Positions 47,224-56,891 of a stretch of 64,000 bases of DNA are shown piece after piece. The notes under the pieces are model-generated. The model had not been told where the DNA came from. It saw only the letters and a program-made list of their open reading frames with translations, and did not search any database. Positions within the stretch are counted from its first letter, which is position 1. The number at the start of each line of letters is the position of its first letter. The translations under genes were made by a program, and so were the position numbers. Origin of the DNA: Flavivirga aquatica (GTDB lineage: Bacteria; Bacteroidota; Bacteroidia; Flavobacteriales; Flavobacteriaceae); NCBI RefSeq assembly GCF_001747085.1, contig NZ_MDJD01000034.1:248001-312000 (forward strand), written 5' to 3'.

Positions 47224-47290
47224 TTGTCATTTCTGCGTTAGAAGAAATCACATAAGAGTAAGTTTTTTGCATTGACTCTTGTTGTGATTT
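47224..47290. repeat. Imperfect palindromic intergenic repeat (TTGTCATTTCT type)
   Basis: The segment TTGTCATTTCTGCG with GAAGAAATCACATAAG resembles a palindromic intergenic repeat common in Bacteroidota (GTCATTTCG...AGAAATC). Arms at 47245-47259 and 47275-47290 pair imperfectly (aaatcacataagagt with actcttgttgtgattt). It lies between the converging kinase and pseudouridine synthase genes and may also act as terminator. Confidence 0.45.
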
Positions 47291-47334
47291 GATGTATCAA
47301 TCGTACCTAATTTCGATCTAAGTTAGAAGAAAAA

Positions 47335-48039
47335 TTAAGTATAATTTATACATGCATTCCAAATAGTATCGTTAGGTAATGGGGCTTCAATATTTATAGG
47401 TTCCTTTTTTACAGGGTGTATAAACGAAATATAACGCGCATGTAAGCTTATACTAGAATCTTTATTACTTCTATCGAAACCATATTTTAAATCTCCTTTA
47501 ATAGGGCTACCAATATTAGATAGTTGAGATCTTATCTGGTGATGCCTACCTGTTTCTAAATTAATTTCGAGTAAATAGTAATTATCTAATGTTTTTATTA
47601 ATTTATAATGAAGAATGGCTTTTTTACTGTCTTTTATTTCTTTAGAATATGCTGAAGATTTATTGTTTTTAGGATTCTTTTTTAACCAATTGATTAAAGT
47701 ATCTTCTTTTTTTGTAGGAGCATTTTTTACAAGTGCCCAATAGGTTTTTTTTATTTCTTTGGAGAGGAATAATTTGTTAAGTCTAGGTAATACCTTACTA
47801 GTTTTTGCAAAAATAACAAGACCTGTTGTTGGTCTGTCTAGCCTGTGTACAGTTCCTAAATAAACATTGCCTGGTTTATTGTATTTGTTTTTAATATATT
47901 CTTTAACAACGTCACTTAAGGGTTTGTCTCCTGTTTTATCACCTTGTACTATATCACCTGCGCGTTTATTTACGACAATAATGTGATTGTCTTCGAAAAG
48001 AACTTGTAAGTTGTTTTTATTGGAGAAGGTTTTCGACAT
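47335..48039 (-). CDS. RluA-family RNA pseudouridine synthase
   Basis: A 234-residue enzyme. The catalytic Asp is in VHRLDRPTTGLVIFAK. Other blocks are DNHIIVVNKRAGDIVQGD and the late LLEINLETGRHHQIRSQL. There is no S4 domain, so it is a short RluA type. It isomerises uridine in rRNA or tRNA; the target site cannot be read from sequence. It is followed on the same strand by no gene and lies 61 nt after panB. Confidence 0.92.
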   Translation of the reverse strand: MSKTFSNKNNLQVLFEDNHIIVVNKRAGDIVQGDKTGDKPLSDVVKEYIKNKYNKPGNVYLGTVHRLDRPTTGLVIFAKTSKVLPRLNKLFLSKEIKKTYWALVKNAPTKKEDTLINWLKKNPKNNKSSAYSKEIKDSKKAILHYKLIKTLDNYYLLEINLETGRHHQIRSQLSNIGSPIKGDLKYGFDRSNKDSSISLHARYISFIHPVKKEPINIEAPLPNDTIWNACINYT

Positions 48040-48100
48040 TTTATTTTTTGAGACGAATTTTTACCTTTTACTTAAGAAAATATTCGTAGGACAATGAGGA

Positions 48101-48919
48101 TTAATACTGTTCGTTATCATTAGGGAAATCTTGACTTTTTACATCACAAACATATTGGGAAATGGCATTAGTCATATCTTCATATAAATTTAGATATCTA
48201 CGTAGAAAACGTGGATTAAATTCGTGTGTCATACCAAGCATATCATGTAATACTAATACTTGTCCATCTACGCCGTTACCAGCTCCAATACCAATAATTG
48301 GTATGTTTACGCTTTCGGCTACTTGTTTTGCTAGTTTTGCAGGAATTTTTTCAAGTACAATAGCAAAACAACCAACACGTTCAAGCATTTTAGCATCTTG
48401 TATAAGTCGTATAGCTTCTTCTTCTTCTTTAGCTCTTACGGTATAGGTTCCAAACTTATATATAGATTGTGGTGTTAAGCCTAAATGTCCCATTACTGGG
48501 ATACCTGCATTTAAAATACGCTTAATAGATTCTTTTATTTCTTTACCACCTTCTAATTTTACAGAATGTGCTCCACTTTCTTTCATTATTCTAATAGCAG
48601 AACGCAAAGCTTCTTTAGGGTCGCTTTGGTAGCTTCCAAAAGGTAAATCTACAACTATTAAAGCTCTATCTATTGCCCGTATTACCGAAGAGGCATGATA
48701 TATCATTTGGTCTAAAGTAATAGGTAGTGTTGTTTCATGTCCAGCCATTACATTACTAGCAGAATCACCGACAAGAATAACATCTATACCCGCACCATCA
48801 ACAATTTTCGCCATGGTATAGTCGTAAGCTGTTAACATAGAAATTTTCTCTCCAGAAGCTTTCATATCTACTAATGATTTAACAGTGACGCGCTTATACT
48901 CTTTTTTAGCTAGAGACAT
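48101..48919 (-). CDS. panB: 3-methyl-2-oxobutanoate hydroxymethyltransferase (PanB)
   Basis: A 272-residue enzyme of the pantothenate pathway that adds a hydroxymethyl group from methylene-tetrahydrofolate to ketoisovalerate. Signatures are [53 protein letters not shown] and [21 protein letters not shown]. Length is normal. Located upstream of the RluA-type gene on the same strand, probably one transcript. Confidence 0.97.
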   Translation of the reverse strand: MSLAKKEYKRVTVKSLVDMKASGEKISMLTAYDYTMAKIVDGAGIDVILVGDSASNVMAGHETTLPITLDQMIYHASSVIRAIDRALIVVDLPFGSYQSDPKEALRSAIRIMKESGAHSVKLEGGKEIKESIKRILNAGIPVMGHLGLTPQSIYKFGTYTVRAKEEEEAIRLIQDAKMLERVGCFAIVLEKIPAKLAKQVAESVNIPIIGIGAGNGVDGQVLVLHDMLGMTHEFNPRFLRRYLNLYEDMTNAISQYVCDVKSQDFPNDNEQY

Positions 48920-49185
48920 ATCTTTTTTTTATTTAAAATAGTATGTAAAAGTACTAAATTATACCAGATTTGTTTTTATAATATTATATAAATTAATTTT
49001 AACTAGTTAGATACTTAATGCTTAACTAGTATTTGATTTAAAGATGCAGAAGCAGTAAAAAGTAATGTAGACTTTATGTTGCATTTTAAGAAGATAGGCG
49101 TGATTAAATAGATTTTGTTAAATTTTTCTTTAAGTGTTAAAAAGAATGAATTGTATAATCTATTTTAGTTAAAAATCTTTGAATT

Positions 49186-49644
49186 ATGGTACGTATTATA
49201 TTGTTTTTAGTAATTATTGTAACTTCATCTATTGAGGCTCAAATTGATGAAAAAGCAGAAGTGAAAGCTGCTGTAGATACTTTTTTTGAGGGCTTTCATA
49301 AAGGAGATACTTTAATAATGAAATCTGTTATGATGGATAATATATTGTTGCAAACCGCTTATAGAAATAAAGAAGGAAAAGATATTCTGGTGACCGATGA
49401 CCTTAAAAAATTATTTGATGCTATTGCTACTAGAACTAAAGACCAGAAATGGGATGAACGCTTGTTAGATTATAATATTCAGGTTGATGGCAATATGGCA
49501 AATGCTTGGACGCCTTATGAATTTTGGTTTAATGATATGTTTAGTCATTGTGGAGTGAATTCATTTCAGTTGTTTAAGGATGGAGATCAATGGAAAATTA
49601 TTTACTTAATTGATACGAGACGTAAGTCTACTTGTGGGAAGTGA
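49186..49644 (+). CDS. Secreted NTF2/SnoaL-like fold protein
   Basis: A 152-residue protein with a signal peptide (about 1-18, ending SIEAQ). The cone-shaped NTF2 fold shows in EVKAAVDTFFEGFHKGDTLI at the start, then MANAWTPYEFWFNDMFSHCG and FQLFKDGDQWKIIYLIDTRR. Proteins of this type (DUF4440 or lumazine-binding-like) have varied roles, and no catalytic residues can be assigned. It has a decayed relative at 7875-8127. Confidence 0.8.
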   Translation: MVRIILFLVIIVTSSIEAQIDEKAEVKAAVDTFFEGFHKGDTLIMKSVMMDNILLQTAYRNKEGKDILVTDDLKKLFDAIATRTKDQKWDERLLDYNIQVDGNMANAWTPYEFWFNDMFSHCGVNSFQLFKDGDQWKIIYLIDTRRKSTCGK

Positions 49645-49866
49645 TTTTTTGTTACGCAGAAATTATATTGTATACTTTATTACTGAATATTATAGACTGT
49701 ATGATGTTTACTTTAGGATTGTGAAAGATTAAGATAGTTGTGTTAACTGAGCTAGTGACTGAAAGCTAAATATATTTAGAAAAGTTGCAAGAACTCATTT
49801 TTTTAAATTTTAGAGCAGGTAATTTTCTTATTGAAAAAAGGAAAATTGCTTATTGAGTCTTTATTT

Positions 49867-49949
49867 GCGCAAGGGATTGAACGGTATGTTTGAGCTCACC
49901 GACGTAGGAGGAAGCGAGTAGTGAAAGCCCGACCCTGAAGGGATGCGCC
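49867..49949 (-). ncRNA. Structured intergenic element, possible Flavo-1-like RNA
   Basis: The segment opens with GCGCAAGGGATTGAA and closes with GAAAGCCCGACCCTGAAGGG and ATGCGCC. The ends can pair (GCGC with GCGC), and CCCTGAAGGG forms an inner hairpin. It is G+C-rich against its surroundings. A weaker copy in the opposite orientation lies at 25534-25671. I recall such elements as dispersed in flavobacterial genomes and similar to Flavo-1 RNA; neither the Rfam identity nor the strand is secure. The rest of the 478-bp spacer holds the dnaK control region. Confidence 0.45.
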
Positions 49950-50025
49950 ACAATTATTATTCACGATTTAATATTTTTATTGATTTTTTTGTGAAACTGT
50001 TTATTATAATTACTTATTCTAACTG

Positions 50026-50070
50026 ATATCTGACACTGTGTCAGATATTTTTAGTTGGCATAATGATTGA
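50026..50070 (+). promoter_or_regulatory. dnaK control region: 23-bp palindrome and sigma-54-like promoter
   Basis: A perfect 11-bp dyad around a central T (50026-50048, CTGACACTGTGTCAG core) is followed by TTGGCATAATGATTGAC at 50055-50071. The latter fits the sigma-54 pattern TGGCA-N6-TTGCA in spacing, with GA in place of GC at -12. A start near 50083 would leave a 40-nt leader before the dnaK ATG. The palindrome may bind a heat-shock regulator or, with the T-run behind it, end upstream transcription. Confidence 0.45.
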
Positions 50071-50122
50071 CTTAAATAAATCGAAATAAAAAATGAACAT
50101 TCAACGCTATAAATAAAATATT

Positions 50123-52027
50123 ATGAGTAAAATTATTGGAATCGATTTAGGAACAACCAACTCTTGCGTTTCAGTGATGGAAGGTAACGAACCAGTTGTA
50201 ATTCCAAATGCTGAGGGTAAACGTACAACACCATCGGTTATCGCTTTTGTAGAAGGTGGTGAGATTAAAGTTGGTGATCCAGCAAAAAGACAAGCTGTTA
50301 CTAACCCAACTAAAACAGTTTATTCTATTAAACGTTTTATGGGTAATAAATATTCTGAATCTAGTAAGGAGGCAGAACGTGTACCATATAAAGTAGTAAA
50401 AGGTGATAATGATACACCTAGAGTTGATATTGATGGTCGTTTATATACGCCTCAAGAATTATCTGCTATGATTCTTCAAAAAATGAAGAAAACTGCTGAA
50501 GATTATTTAGGTCAAGATGTTAGTGAGGCTGTTATTACTGTTCCAGCTTATTTTAACGATAGCCAACGTCAAGCTACTAAGGAAGCTGGTGAGATTGCAG
50601 GTTTAAAAGTTCGTAGAATTATTAACGAACCTACAGCTGCAGCTTTAGCTTATGGTATGGACAAAAAAGGTACAGACCAAAAAATCGTTGTTTTTGATTT
50701 TGGTGGTGGTACACATGATGTATCTATCTTAGAATTAGGTGATGGTGTATTTGAAGTATTATCTACAGATGGTGATACACACTTAGGTGGTGATGATGTT
50801 GATGAAAAAATTATTAACTGGTTAGCTGATGAGTTTCAAGCTGAAGAAAGCATGGATTTAAGACAAGATCCTATGTCTCTTCAACGTTTAAAAGAGGCTG
50901 CAGAAAAGGCTAAGATTGAATTATCGTCTTCTGAGCAAACAGAAATTAATTTACCATATATTACTGCTACTGCTAGTGGACCAAAACACTTAGTACGCAC
51001 ATTAACACGTTCTAAATTTGAGCAATTAATTGACGATTTAGTAAAACGTACTATCGAGCCTTGCCAATCTGCATTAAAAGCAGCTGGTTTAAGCAAAAGT
51101 GATATTGATGAAGTGATTTTAGTAGGTGGTTCTACACGTATTCCAGCTGTACAAAAAGCAGTTGAAGCATTTTTTGGAAAAACGCCAAGTAAAGGAGTTA
51201 ACCCTGATGAAGTTGTATCTTTAGGTGCAGGTATTCAAGGTGGTGTTTTAACAGGAGATGTTAAGGATGTATTACTTTTAGATGTAACACCATTATCTCT
51301 TGGTATTGAAACTATGGGTAATGTATTTACTAAGCTTATTGAAGCGAATACAACGATTCCTACTAAGAAATCTCAAGTATTCTCTACTGCGGCAGATAAT
51401 CAGCCTTCTGTAGAAATTCATGTTTTACAAGGAGAACGTGCTATGGCAGCAGATAATAAAACGATTGGTCGTTTTCATTTAGATGGTATTCCACCAGCAC
51501 AACGTGGTACGCCACAAATTGAAGTAACGTTCGATATTGATGCTAATGGTATTATTAAAGTATCTGCTACAGATAAAGCTACAAATAAAACACAAGATAT
51601 TCGTATTGAAGCATCTTCTGGTTTAACTGAAGAGGAAATCGAAAAAATGAAAGCAGATGCTGAAGCTAATGCTGAAGCAGATGCTAAAGCTGCTGAAAGT
51701 GCTAAAACTTTAAATGAAGCAGATTCAATGATTTTCCAAACGGAAAAACAATTGGCAGAGTTTGGTGATAAATTATCTGATGATAAAAAGCAACCAGTTG
51801 TTGATGCTTTAGAAGAACTTAAAAAAGCTTACGAAACTAAAGATTTAGAAGTTATAACGCCTGCTTTAGAAAAAATAAACGAAGCTTGGAAAGTAGCCTC
51901 TGAAGAAATGTACAAAGCACAAGCAGAAGCTCAAGGTGGAGCAGCAGGACCAGAAGCTGGAAATGCAGAACCTCAAGCAGAAGAAGCTAGTGATGTTGAA
52001 GATGTAGATTTCGAGGAAGTGAAATAA
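50123..52027 (+). CDS. dnaK: Molecular chaperone DnaK (Hsp70)
   Basis: A 634-residue chaperone. The ATPase domain starts [20 protein letters not shown], with [31 protein letters not shown] (usual D is H here) and [14 protein letters not shown]. The linker [18 protein letters not shown] leads into the substrate-binding domain, then the helical lid and the acidic tail ending [11 protein letters not shown]. Length and motifs are standard. grpE and dnaJ are not adjacent. Confidence 0.99.
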   Translation: MSKIIGIDLGTTNSCVSVMEGNEPVVIPNAEGKRTTPSVIAFVEGGEIKVGDPAKRQAVTNPTKTVYSIKRFMGNKYSESSKEAERVPYKVVKGDNDTPRVDIDGRLYTPQELSAMILQKMKKTAEDYLGQDVSEAVITVPAYFNDSQRQATKEAGEIAGLKVRRIINEPTAAALAYGMDKKGTDQKIVVFDFGGGTHDVSILELGDGVFEVLSTDGDTHLGGDDVDEKIINWLADEFQAEESMDLRQDPMSLQRLKEAAEKAKIELSSSEQTEINLPYITATASGPKHLVRTLTRSKFEQLIDDLVKRTIEPCQSALKAAGLSKSDIDEVILVGGSTRIPAVQKAVEAFFGKTPSKGVNPDEVVSLGAGIQGGVLTGDVKDVLLLDVTPLSLGIETMGNVFTKLIEANTTIPTKKSQVFSTAADNQPSVEIHVLQGERAMAADNKTIGRFHLDGIPPAQRGTPQIEVTFDIDANGIIKVSATDKATNKTQDIRIEASSGLTEEEIEKMKADAEANAEADAKAAESAKTLNEADSMIFQTEKQLAEFGDKLSDDKKQPVVDALEELKKAYETKDLEVITPALEKINEAWKVASEEMYKAQAEAQGGAAGPEAGNAEPQAEEASDVEDVDFEEVK

Positions 52028-52075
52028 GTTGAAGGATACATAAAGCATGAAGTTGGAAGGCTTTAGCTAAAAATA

Positions 52076-52107
52076 AAAAAACGCAATCAGAAATGATTGC
52101 GTTTTTT
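52076..52107 (+). terminator. Terminator of dnaK
   Basis: A 14-bp stem (52076-52089 with 52094-52107) with the core ACGCAATCA, loop GAAA and a T-run. It lies about 50 bp after the dnaK stop. Confidence 0.9.
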
Positions 52108-52208
52108 GTATGATAAGGTCGAATTTTGTCATTTAAGAGAAGGAGTTTAAAAATACAGTTTTTTTATCCTTATAAAACCTATACTTTTACCATAAATTTC
52201 ACTAAAAC

Positions 52209-53438
52209 ATGTCCTTTTCAGCTCAAATAAAATCGAATTATAAACCTAAAAACTTAGCAGTAAAACTAAATGCAAAAGGAGAACAATTTGTTATTCAGGG
52301 ACATCCTTGGGTATTTTCCAATAATATTACTAAAATAAACGATAATGCACGCTCTGGAGATTTAGCAATTATTTTTGGTAAAAATAAAAATCGAGTTATA
52401 GGCTTAGGGTTTTACGATGCTAATTCCCCCATACGTATTAAAATGTTACATCATGGTACTAAAAAAGTAACCATTGATGAACAGTACTTTGAAAATAAAA
52501 TACAAGAAGCCTATACTAAAAGGTCACGTTTACTAAAAACAAATACTAATAGTTACCGTTTGTTATTTGGAGAAAATGATGGTTTTCCAGGATTAATAGC
52601 AGATGTTTATGCGGCTGTTTTAGTAGTGAAAATTTATTCTGAAATCTGGTTACCTTATTTAGATAGTATTATTCCAATTTTACAAGAGGTAAGTCATATA
52701 GAAACTGTTGTAGTACGTTTAAGCAGAGCTTTAGAGCAATCTAAATTACATAATATAAAAAACGGTGAAGTGGTTTATGGAACGCTTGAAAACGAAGTTG
52801 TACAATTTGTAGAACATGATGTAAAGTTTTCGGCAAATGTTATTAAAGGGCATAAAACAGGTTATTTTTTAGATCATCGTGCTAACAGAAAACAGGTAGG
52901 AGAGTGGAGTAGAGGTAAAACCGTTTTAGATGTGTTCTCTTATGCCGGTGGATTTTCGGTACATGCACTTTATAATGGAGCTAAAGAAGTTACAAGTTTA
53001 GATATAAGTAAACAGGCGTTGAAAATAGCTGTTCAAAATGGAAAGTTAAATAATTATGTAGGAATCCATAAAACTATAGCAGGTGATGCTTTTGAGGAAC
53101 TTAAAGAACTCATTAAAAATAACATTTCTTTCGATGTTGTAGTTATAGACCCTCCAAGTTTTGCAAAACAAGCTTCAGAAATTGATTTGGCTAAAAAAAA
53201 ATATGCACAGTTAGCTCAACTTGGTGAGAAACTAACATCTAAGAATGGCTTATTGGTTTTAGCATCTTGTTCTTCTAGAATTGTTTCCCAAACTTTTTTT
53301 GACATTAATAGCCAACTTTTATCTTCTTGTAATCGAGCATATAAAGTTATTTTAAAAACAGATCATGATACAGATCATCCCATTGGTTTTGAAGAAGGTG
53401 CTTATTTAAAATGTGGATATTATAGGTTTTTAGACTGA
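52209..53438 (+). CDS. SAM-dependent rRNA cytosine methyltransferase, RlmI-like
   Basis: A 409-residue enzyme with an N-terminal PUA domain (about 18-95, HPWVFSNNITKINDNARSGD), a middle EEHEC-like domain, and a Rossmann methyltransferase. SAM motif: TVLDVFSYAGGFSVHALYNG; catalytic region VVIDPPSFAKQ; late LLVLASCSSRI with the conserved Cys. RlmI methylates C1962 of 23S rRNA in E. coli, and this is the likely role. It stands alone after dnaK. Confidence 0.92.
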   Translation: MSFSAQIKSNYKPKNLAVKLNAKGEQFVIQGHPWVFSNNITKINDNARSGDLAIIFGKNKNRVIGLGFYDANSPIRIKMLHHGTKKVTIDEQYFENKIQEAYTKRSRLLKTNTNSYRLLFGENDGFPGLIADVYAAVLVVKIYSEIWLPYLDSIIPILQEVSHIETVVVRLSRALEQSKLHNIKNGEVVYGTLENEVVQFVEHDVKFSANVIKGHKTGYFLDHRANRKQVGEWSRGKTVLDVFSYAGGFSVHALYNGAKEVTSLDISKQALKIAVQNGKLNNYVGIHKTIAGDAFEELKELIKNNISFDVVVIDPPSFAKQASEIDLAKKKYAQLAQLGEKLTSKNGLLVLASCSSRIVSQTFFDINSQLLSSCNRAYKVILKTDHDTDHPIGFEEGAYLKCGYYRFLD

Positions 53439-53629
53439 TTGATTTATAGTAAAATATTTTTTAATACAATGATAATCATTGTGTTATTTTTTTTGTAAGA
53501 ATAAAAGAAAGATTGTAATTAAAATTTATTATTATGCGTGCATAATAATTTATTATATTTGGCTATAAATACAAAAGGAAAAGTTATTGTTTAATTAATA
53601 AGTTTCCTGCCTTTGTAGGAATAGTACAT

Positions 53630-54577
53630 ATGAAAACGAAACTCACAGAACTTCTAAATATAAAATATCCTATTATTCAAGCACCAATGTTTTTGGTATC
53701 AAATGTAGATATGGTTAAAGAAGCTATGCGAAGTGGTATAGCAGGGTGTATTCCTGCATTAAACTACAGAATGATTGATGAGTTAAAAGTAGCTTTAAGA
53801 GAATTGAAAGCAGCTAAAGTTGAAGGAGGTTCTTTTGGATTTAATTTAATTGTAAACAAATCGAATTTAAAGTATAGAGGGCAGTTAGAAGTCATTTGCG
53901 ATATCGGGTGTGATTTTATAATAACATCTTTAGGAAGTCCAGAAGAAACTATAAAGGAAGCTCATAAAGTAGGTATAAAAGTATTTTGTGATGTTACCGA
54001 TTTAAAGTTTGCTAAAAAAGTTGAAGCTTTAGGAGCAGATGCTATTATTGCTGTGAATAATGAAGCTGGCGGACATAGAGGGAATAAATCGCCAGAAGAA
54101 CTAATTAAAGAGCTCAATGAGAAATGTAGTATTCCAATAATTTCGGCAGGAGGTGTAGGATGTAAGTCTGATATTGATAAAATGATAAGTTATGGAGCTC
54201 AAGGGGTTTCTGTAGGGAGTCCGTTTATAGCTTCAATAGAAGCAGGAGTTATTGAAGAATATAAACAAGCTTGTGTTGATTATGGTGCAAAAGATATTGT
54301 AATGACAGAGCGTATTTCTGGAACACCCTGTACTGTTATTAATACGCCTTATGTACAAAAAATAGGTACTAAACAGACTTGGTTAGAGTCTATCTTAAAC
54401 AAAAATCGAAATCTGAAAAAATGGGTAAAAATGATTCGTTTTTCGATAGGTATGAATGCTACAAAAAATGCAGCAACTAAAGCGACTTATAAAACTGTTT
54501 GGGTTGCAGGTCCAAGTATAGAACATACTAATAAAATATTGCCAACTAAGGAAATAATTAGACGTTTAATTAATTAA
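53630..54577 (+). CDS. Nitronate monooxygenase (2-nitropropane dioxygenase family)
   Basis: A 315-residue FMN enzyme with a TIM barrel. Start KYPIIQAPMFLVSNVDMV, the catalytic His in NNEAGGHRGNKSPEELIKEL, and the phosphate-binding IISAGGVGCKSDIDKMISYG, then QGVSVGSPFIAS. It oxidises propionate 3-nitronate or other nitronates, which are natural toxins. Its 3' end overlaps the converging next gene by 8 nt. Confidence 0.9.
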   Translation: MKTKLTELLNIKYPIIQAPMFLVSNVDMVKEAMRSGIAGCIPALNYRMIDELKVALRELKAAKVEGGSFGFNLIVNKSNLKYRGQLEVICDIGCDFIITSLGSPEETIKEAHKVGIKVFCDVTDLKFAKKVEALGADAIIAVNNEAGGHRGNKSPEELIKELNEKCSIPIISAGGVGCKSDIDKMISYGAQGVSVGSPFIASIEAGVIEEYKQACVDYGAKDIVMTERISGTPCTVINTPYVQKIGTKQTWLESILNKNRNLKKWVKMIRFSIGMNATKNAATKATYKTVWVAGPSIEHTNKILPTKEIIRRLIN

Positions 54578-54911
54578 CTAAGGCAACTCTTTTTTTCTTT
54601 TTTCCAACAAACAAATTAATGGTTGTACTTGCTGTTAAACCTCCTATGGTTGTTGCTACTATTTCACCAGTATCAAAACGTTCATTTTCACTAACATCAA
54701 TAAGCTCTTTGGTAACTCCAGCCAGAACAGAAGTACCTAAACTCATCCAAAATGCCTTTTTTTTGTTTTTTGTAGCTGTATAAACTACGATATAAGTTGT
54801 AGCAGAAATTAAAGCTCCAGCTCCTAGATGTAGTTTATCATCTGCAGATACAAATTGAGCGCTACATATATTACTTAAAAAGAGTATTAGAGTTGTTGTA
54901 ATTATTTTCAT
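54570..54911 (-). CDS. YfiM/DUF2279-like small envelope protein
   Basis: A 113-residue protein with a signal peptide (about 1-18, ending ICSAQ) and two hydrophobic stretches (about 30-48 and 57-67). The motif DKLHLGAGALISA, then GVTKELIDVSENERFDTGEI and ATTIGG, recalls the YfiM family (DKxxHF, AGxxKE, DxxDxxAT). Function unknown. A basic end (GKKKKRVALVN) follows a last hydrophobic piece. Confidence 0.65.
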   Translation of the reverse strand: MKIITTTLILFLSNICSAQFVSADDKLHLGAGALISATTYIVVYTATKNKKKAFWMSLGTSVLAGVTKELIDVSENERFDTGEIVATTIGGLTASTTINLFVGKKKKRVALVN

Positions 54912-55016
54912 TTTAGAAGGTTGATCTTTGGTTATTTTAATGTAATTTTAATCAATATTTGTAATACGACTTATAAATACCTGATGAAATACTCTTTTAT
55001 TTGATTATATGGCATT

Positions 55017-55622
55017 ATGAAAATTAATAACCTATCTCAACTTCTTGATTTATACGGTTTTCCAAACGGAAGGGCCAAGGATAAAGTTTTATCTAGTTTA
55101 GAAAAGCATGCCATTAATTTTATTGAAATGGCTCCATTTTTGGTGCTGTCTACATCTAGTTCTGAAGGGAAATTGGACGCTTCTCCAAGAGGTGGTGTTC
55201 CAGGGTTTGTACAAGTGACTAGCGCCACAGAAATAGTTATTCCAGATGCTAAAGGGAATAATATTGTGGATAGTATCTCAAATATTGTAGAAACAGGTAA
55301 TGTAGGTTTATTATTTTTAATTCCTGGGATTGATGAAACCTTGCGTTTAAATGGAAGTGCTTATGTGAGTATAGATAAATCGTATTTAGACTTATTTACT
55401 TTTGAGAAGACTCCACCAAAAGCTTGCATAGTCGTTACAGTTAAAGAGGTGTTTTTACATTGTGCTAAAGCTTTTATGCGTTCTAAATTATGGGACGAAT
55501 CTGTAAAAATAAATCAAGATACGTTTCCTAGTATGGGGCAGATGTTAAAAGATCAATTGGGATCTAATAAAGTTCCAGAACCTCGTAAAGAAATGATAGA
55601 GCGCTATAAGAGAGATTTGTAG
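55017..55622 (+). CDS. Pyridoxamine 5'-phosphate oxidase-family FMN protein (MSMEG_1061-like)
   Basis: A 201-residue split-barrel protein. Signatures are FIEMAPFLVLSTSSSEGKLDASPRGGVPG-like (about 36-64), then IPDAKGNNIVDSISNIVET, VGLLFLIPGIDETLRLNGSA, and CAKAFMRSKLWDE near the end. This is the phosphohydrolase-associated PPOX branch named after MSMEG_1061. It binds FMN; the substrate is unknown. It stands alone. Confidence 0.87.
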   Translation: MKINNLSQLLDLYGFPNGRAKDKVLSSLEKHAINFIEMAPFLVLSTSSSEGKLDASPRGGVPGFVQVTSATEIVIPDAKGNNIVDSISNIVETGNVGLLFLIPGIDETLRLNGSAYVSIDKSYLDLFTFEKTPPKACIVVTVKEVFLHCAKAFMRSKLWDESVKINQDTFPSMGQMLKDQLGSNKVPEPRKEMIERYKRDL

Positions 55623-55777
55623 AGTTTATTCTTTACTATTTAAATGATTCTTTTTTATGTATTGTAAAGGCTTTTTCTTTTTAGATAACCATTCTTTTTA
55701 AAAATCCTGAAATATATAAGACATTTTATGTTTTGACTAAATAAAGAGAGGTATTCAAAAAATAAAGTAGAAATGTT

Positions 55778-56413
55778 TTAAGCCAATTCATTAATAGCCT
55801 TAATATTTACCTCATGCATACCATCAAATATTATAGTATTCAAATGAGTTTTAAATAATTTTTTAGCTTTATCAATTTCTAATGTTAACCTTTCCTTTGT
55901 TATATACTTATCTTTGGTTCCGCAAATTAAATGTGCTTTTCCAGTGTAAAATGCTAAATCTTCAACATTCAATTCTTTAGGTATTCCTCCAGAATGCAAA
56001 ATAAGTTGTTGACATTGTATTTGTCTCGAAGAGACATAACGCATAGCTACGCTAACGCCTTGTGAATATCCAAATACTATAAGATTAACTGTTTTTGGTA
56101 AGTTTTCGTTTTGAAAAACAGTATCAAAATATTTCATAATGTTTTCCGTTTCAATTTTAGTATTTTCTTTAGTTAGCCAGCTAGCACCAACATGTCTAAA
56201 ATTTGAGTTTATATAATATTTACTTGCAGCTTGCGGAGCAATAATATAATTTGTTTTTGGATCTAATCCTTTAAAATATTTTAAGAAGTATCTACTTAAA
56301 TAGCCCATACCGTGGCAAACAAACCATACATTTTTAGTTGTTTCTGTAAGTGTATTTAAAGTAGAATAGGAATTGGTTATAGTATATAATATTTCTTTTT
56401 CTTGAGATTTCAT
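55778..56413 (-). CDS. Alpha/beta hydrolase, phospholipase/carboxylesterase-like
   Basis: A 211-residue cytoplasmic hydrolase. The oxyanion start is VWFVCHGMGYLSRYFLKYF, the nucleophile Ser117 lies in VFGYSQGVSVAMRY (GYSQG elbow), the Asp in LICGTKDKYITKE, and the His in DGMHEVN. The nearest type is the esterase/phospholipase group that also holds acyl-protein thioesterases. It is divergent from the menaquinone cluster with 52 bp between starts, but I see no direct link. Confidence 0.85.
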   Translation of the reverse strand: MKSQEKEILYTITNSYSTLNTLTETTKNVWFVCHGMGYLSRYFLKYFKGLDPKTNYIIAPQAASKYYINSNFRHVGASWLTKENTKIETENIMKYFDTVFQNENLPKTVNLIVFGYSQGVSVAMRYVSSRQIQCQQLILHSGGIPKELNVEDLAFYTGKAHLICGTKDKYITKERLTLEIDKAKKLFKTHLNTIIFDGMHEVNIKAINELA

Positions 56414-56465
56414 TTACACTTATCTTTTGTATTTTTGTTAACGAGATTAAAAATACACTATTTCT

Positions 56466-56891
56466 ATGACCTTATCTAAAGAAGCTGTTTTGGAACAAGC
56501 CAATTCAGCCTGTAAAAATACCTTAATGGAAACTTTAAACATTGAAGTTGTAGATTTTGGCGATGACTTTTTAATAGCAAAGATGCCTGTGAATTCAAGA
56601 GTACATCAACCTGATGGTGTATTACACGGAGGAGCTACAGCAGCTTTAGCAGAAAGTGTAGGTAGTTTTGCATCTCATATTTTTGTTGATACCGAAAAAT
56701 TCTTTATTCGAGGTTTAGAAATAACAGCCAATCATTTAAAAAGTGTTAAAGAAGGATTTGTTTATGCTAAGGCTACTTTTTTACATAAAGGAAGAACTAC
56801 GCAATTATTAGATATACGTGTAACTGATGACGTTGATAATTTAATTTCAATATGTAGGCTATCTACCATTTCGTTGCCAAAAAATAAATAA
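56466..56891 (+). CDS. Hotdog-fold acyl-CoA thioesterase, PaaI/MenI-like
   Basis: A 141-residue thioesterase. The hotdog catalytic motif VLHGGATAALAESVGSFASH (about 52-71) has the His-Gly-Gly and Glu of the PaaI/EntH/MenI type. It is followed by LEITANHLKSVKEGFVYAKA. Its stop overlaps the menF start (TAATG), and menD follows, so it is most likely the DHNA-CoA thioesterase of menaquinone synthesis. Assignment as MenI rests on position. Confidence 0.87.
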   Translation: MTLSKEAVLEQANSACKNTLMETLNIEVVDFGDDFLIAKMPVNSRVHQPDGVLHGGATAALAESVGSFASHIFVDTEKFFIRGLEITANHLKSVKEGFVYAKATFLHKGRTTQLLDIRVTDDVDNLISICRLSTISLPKNK

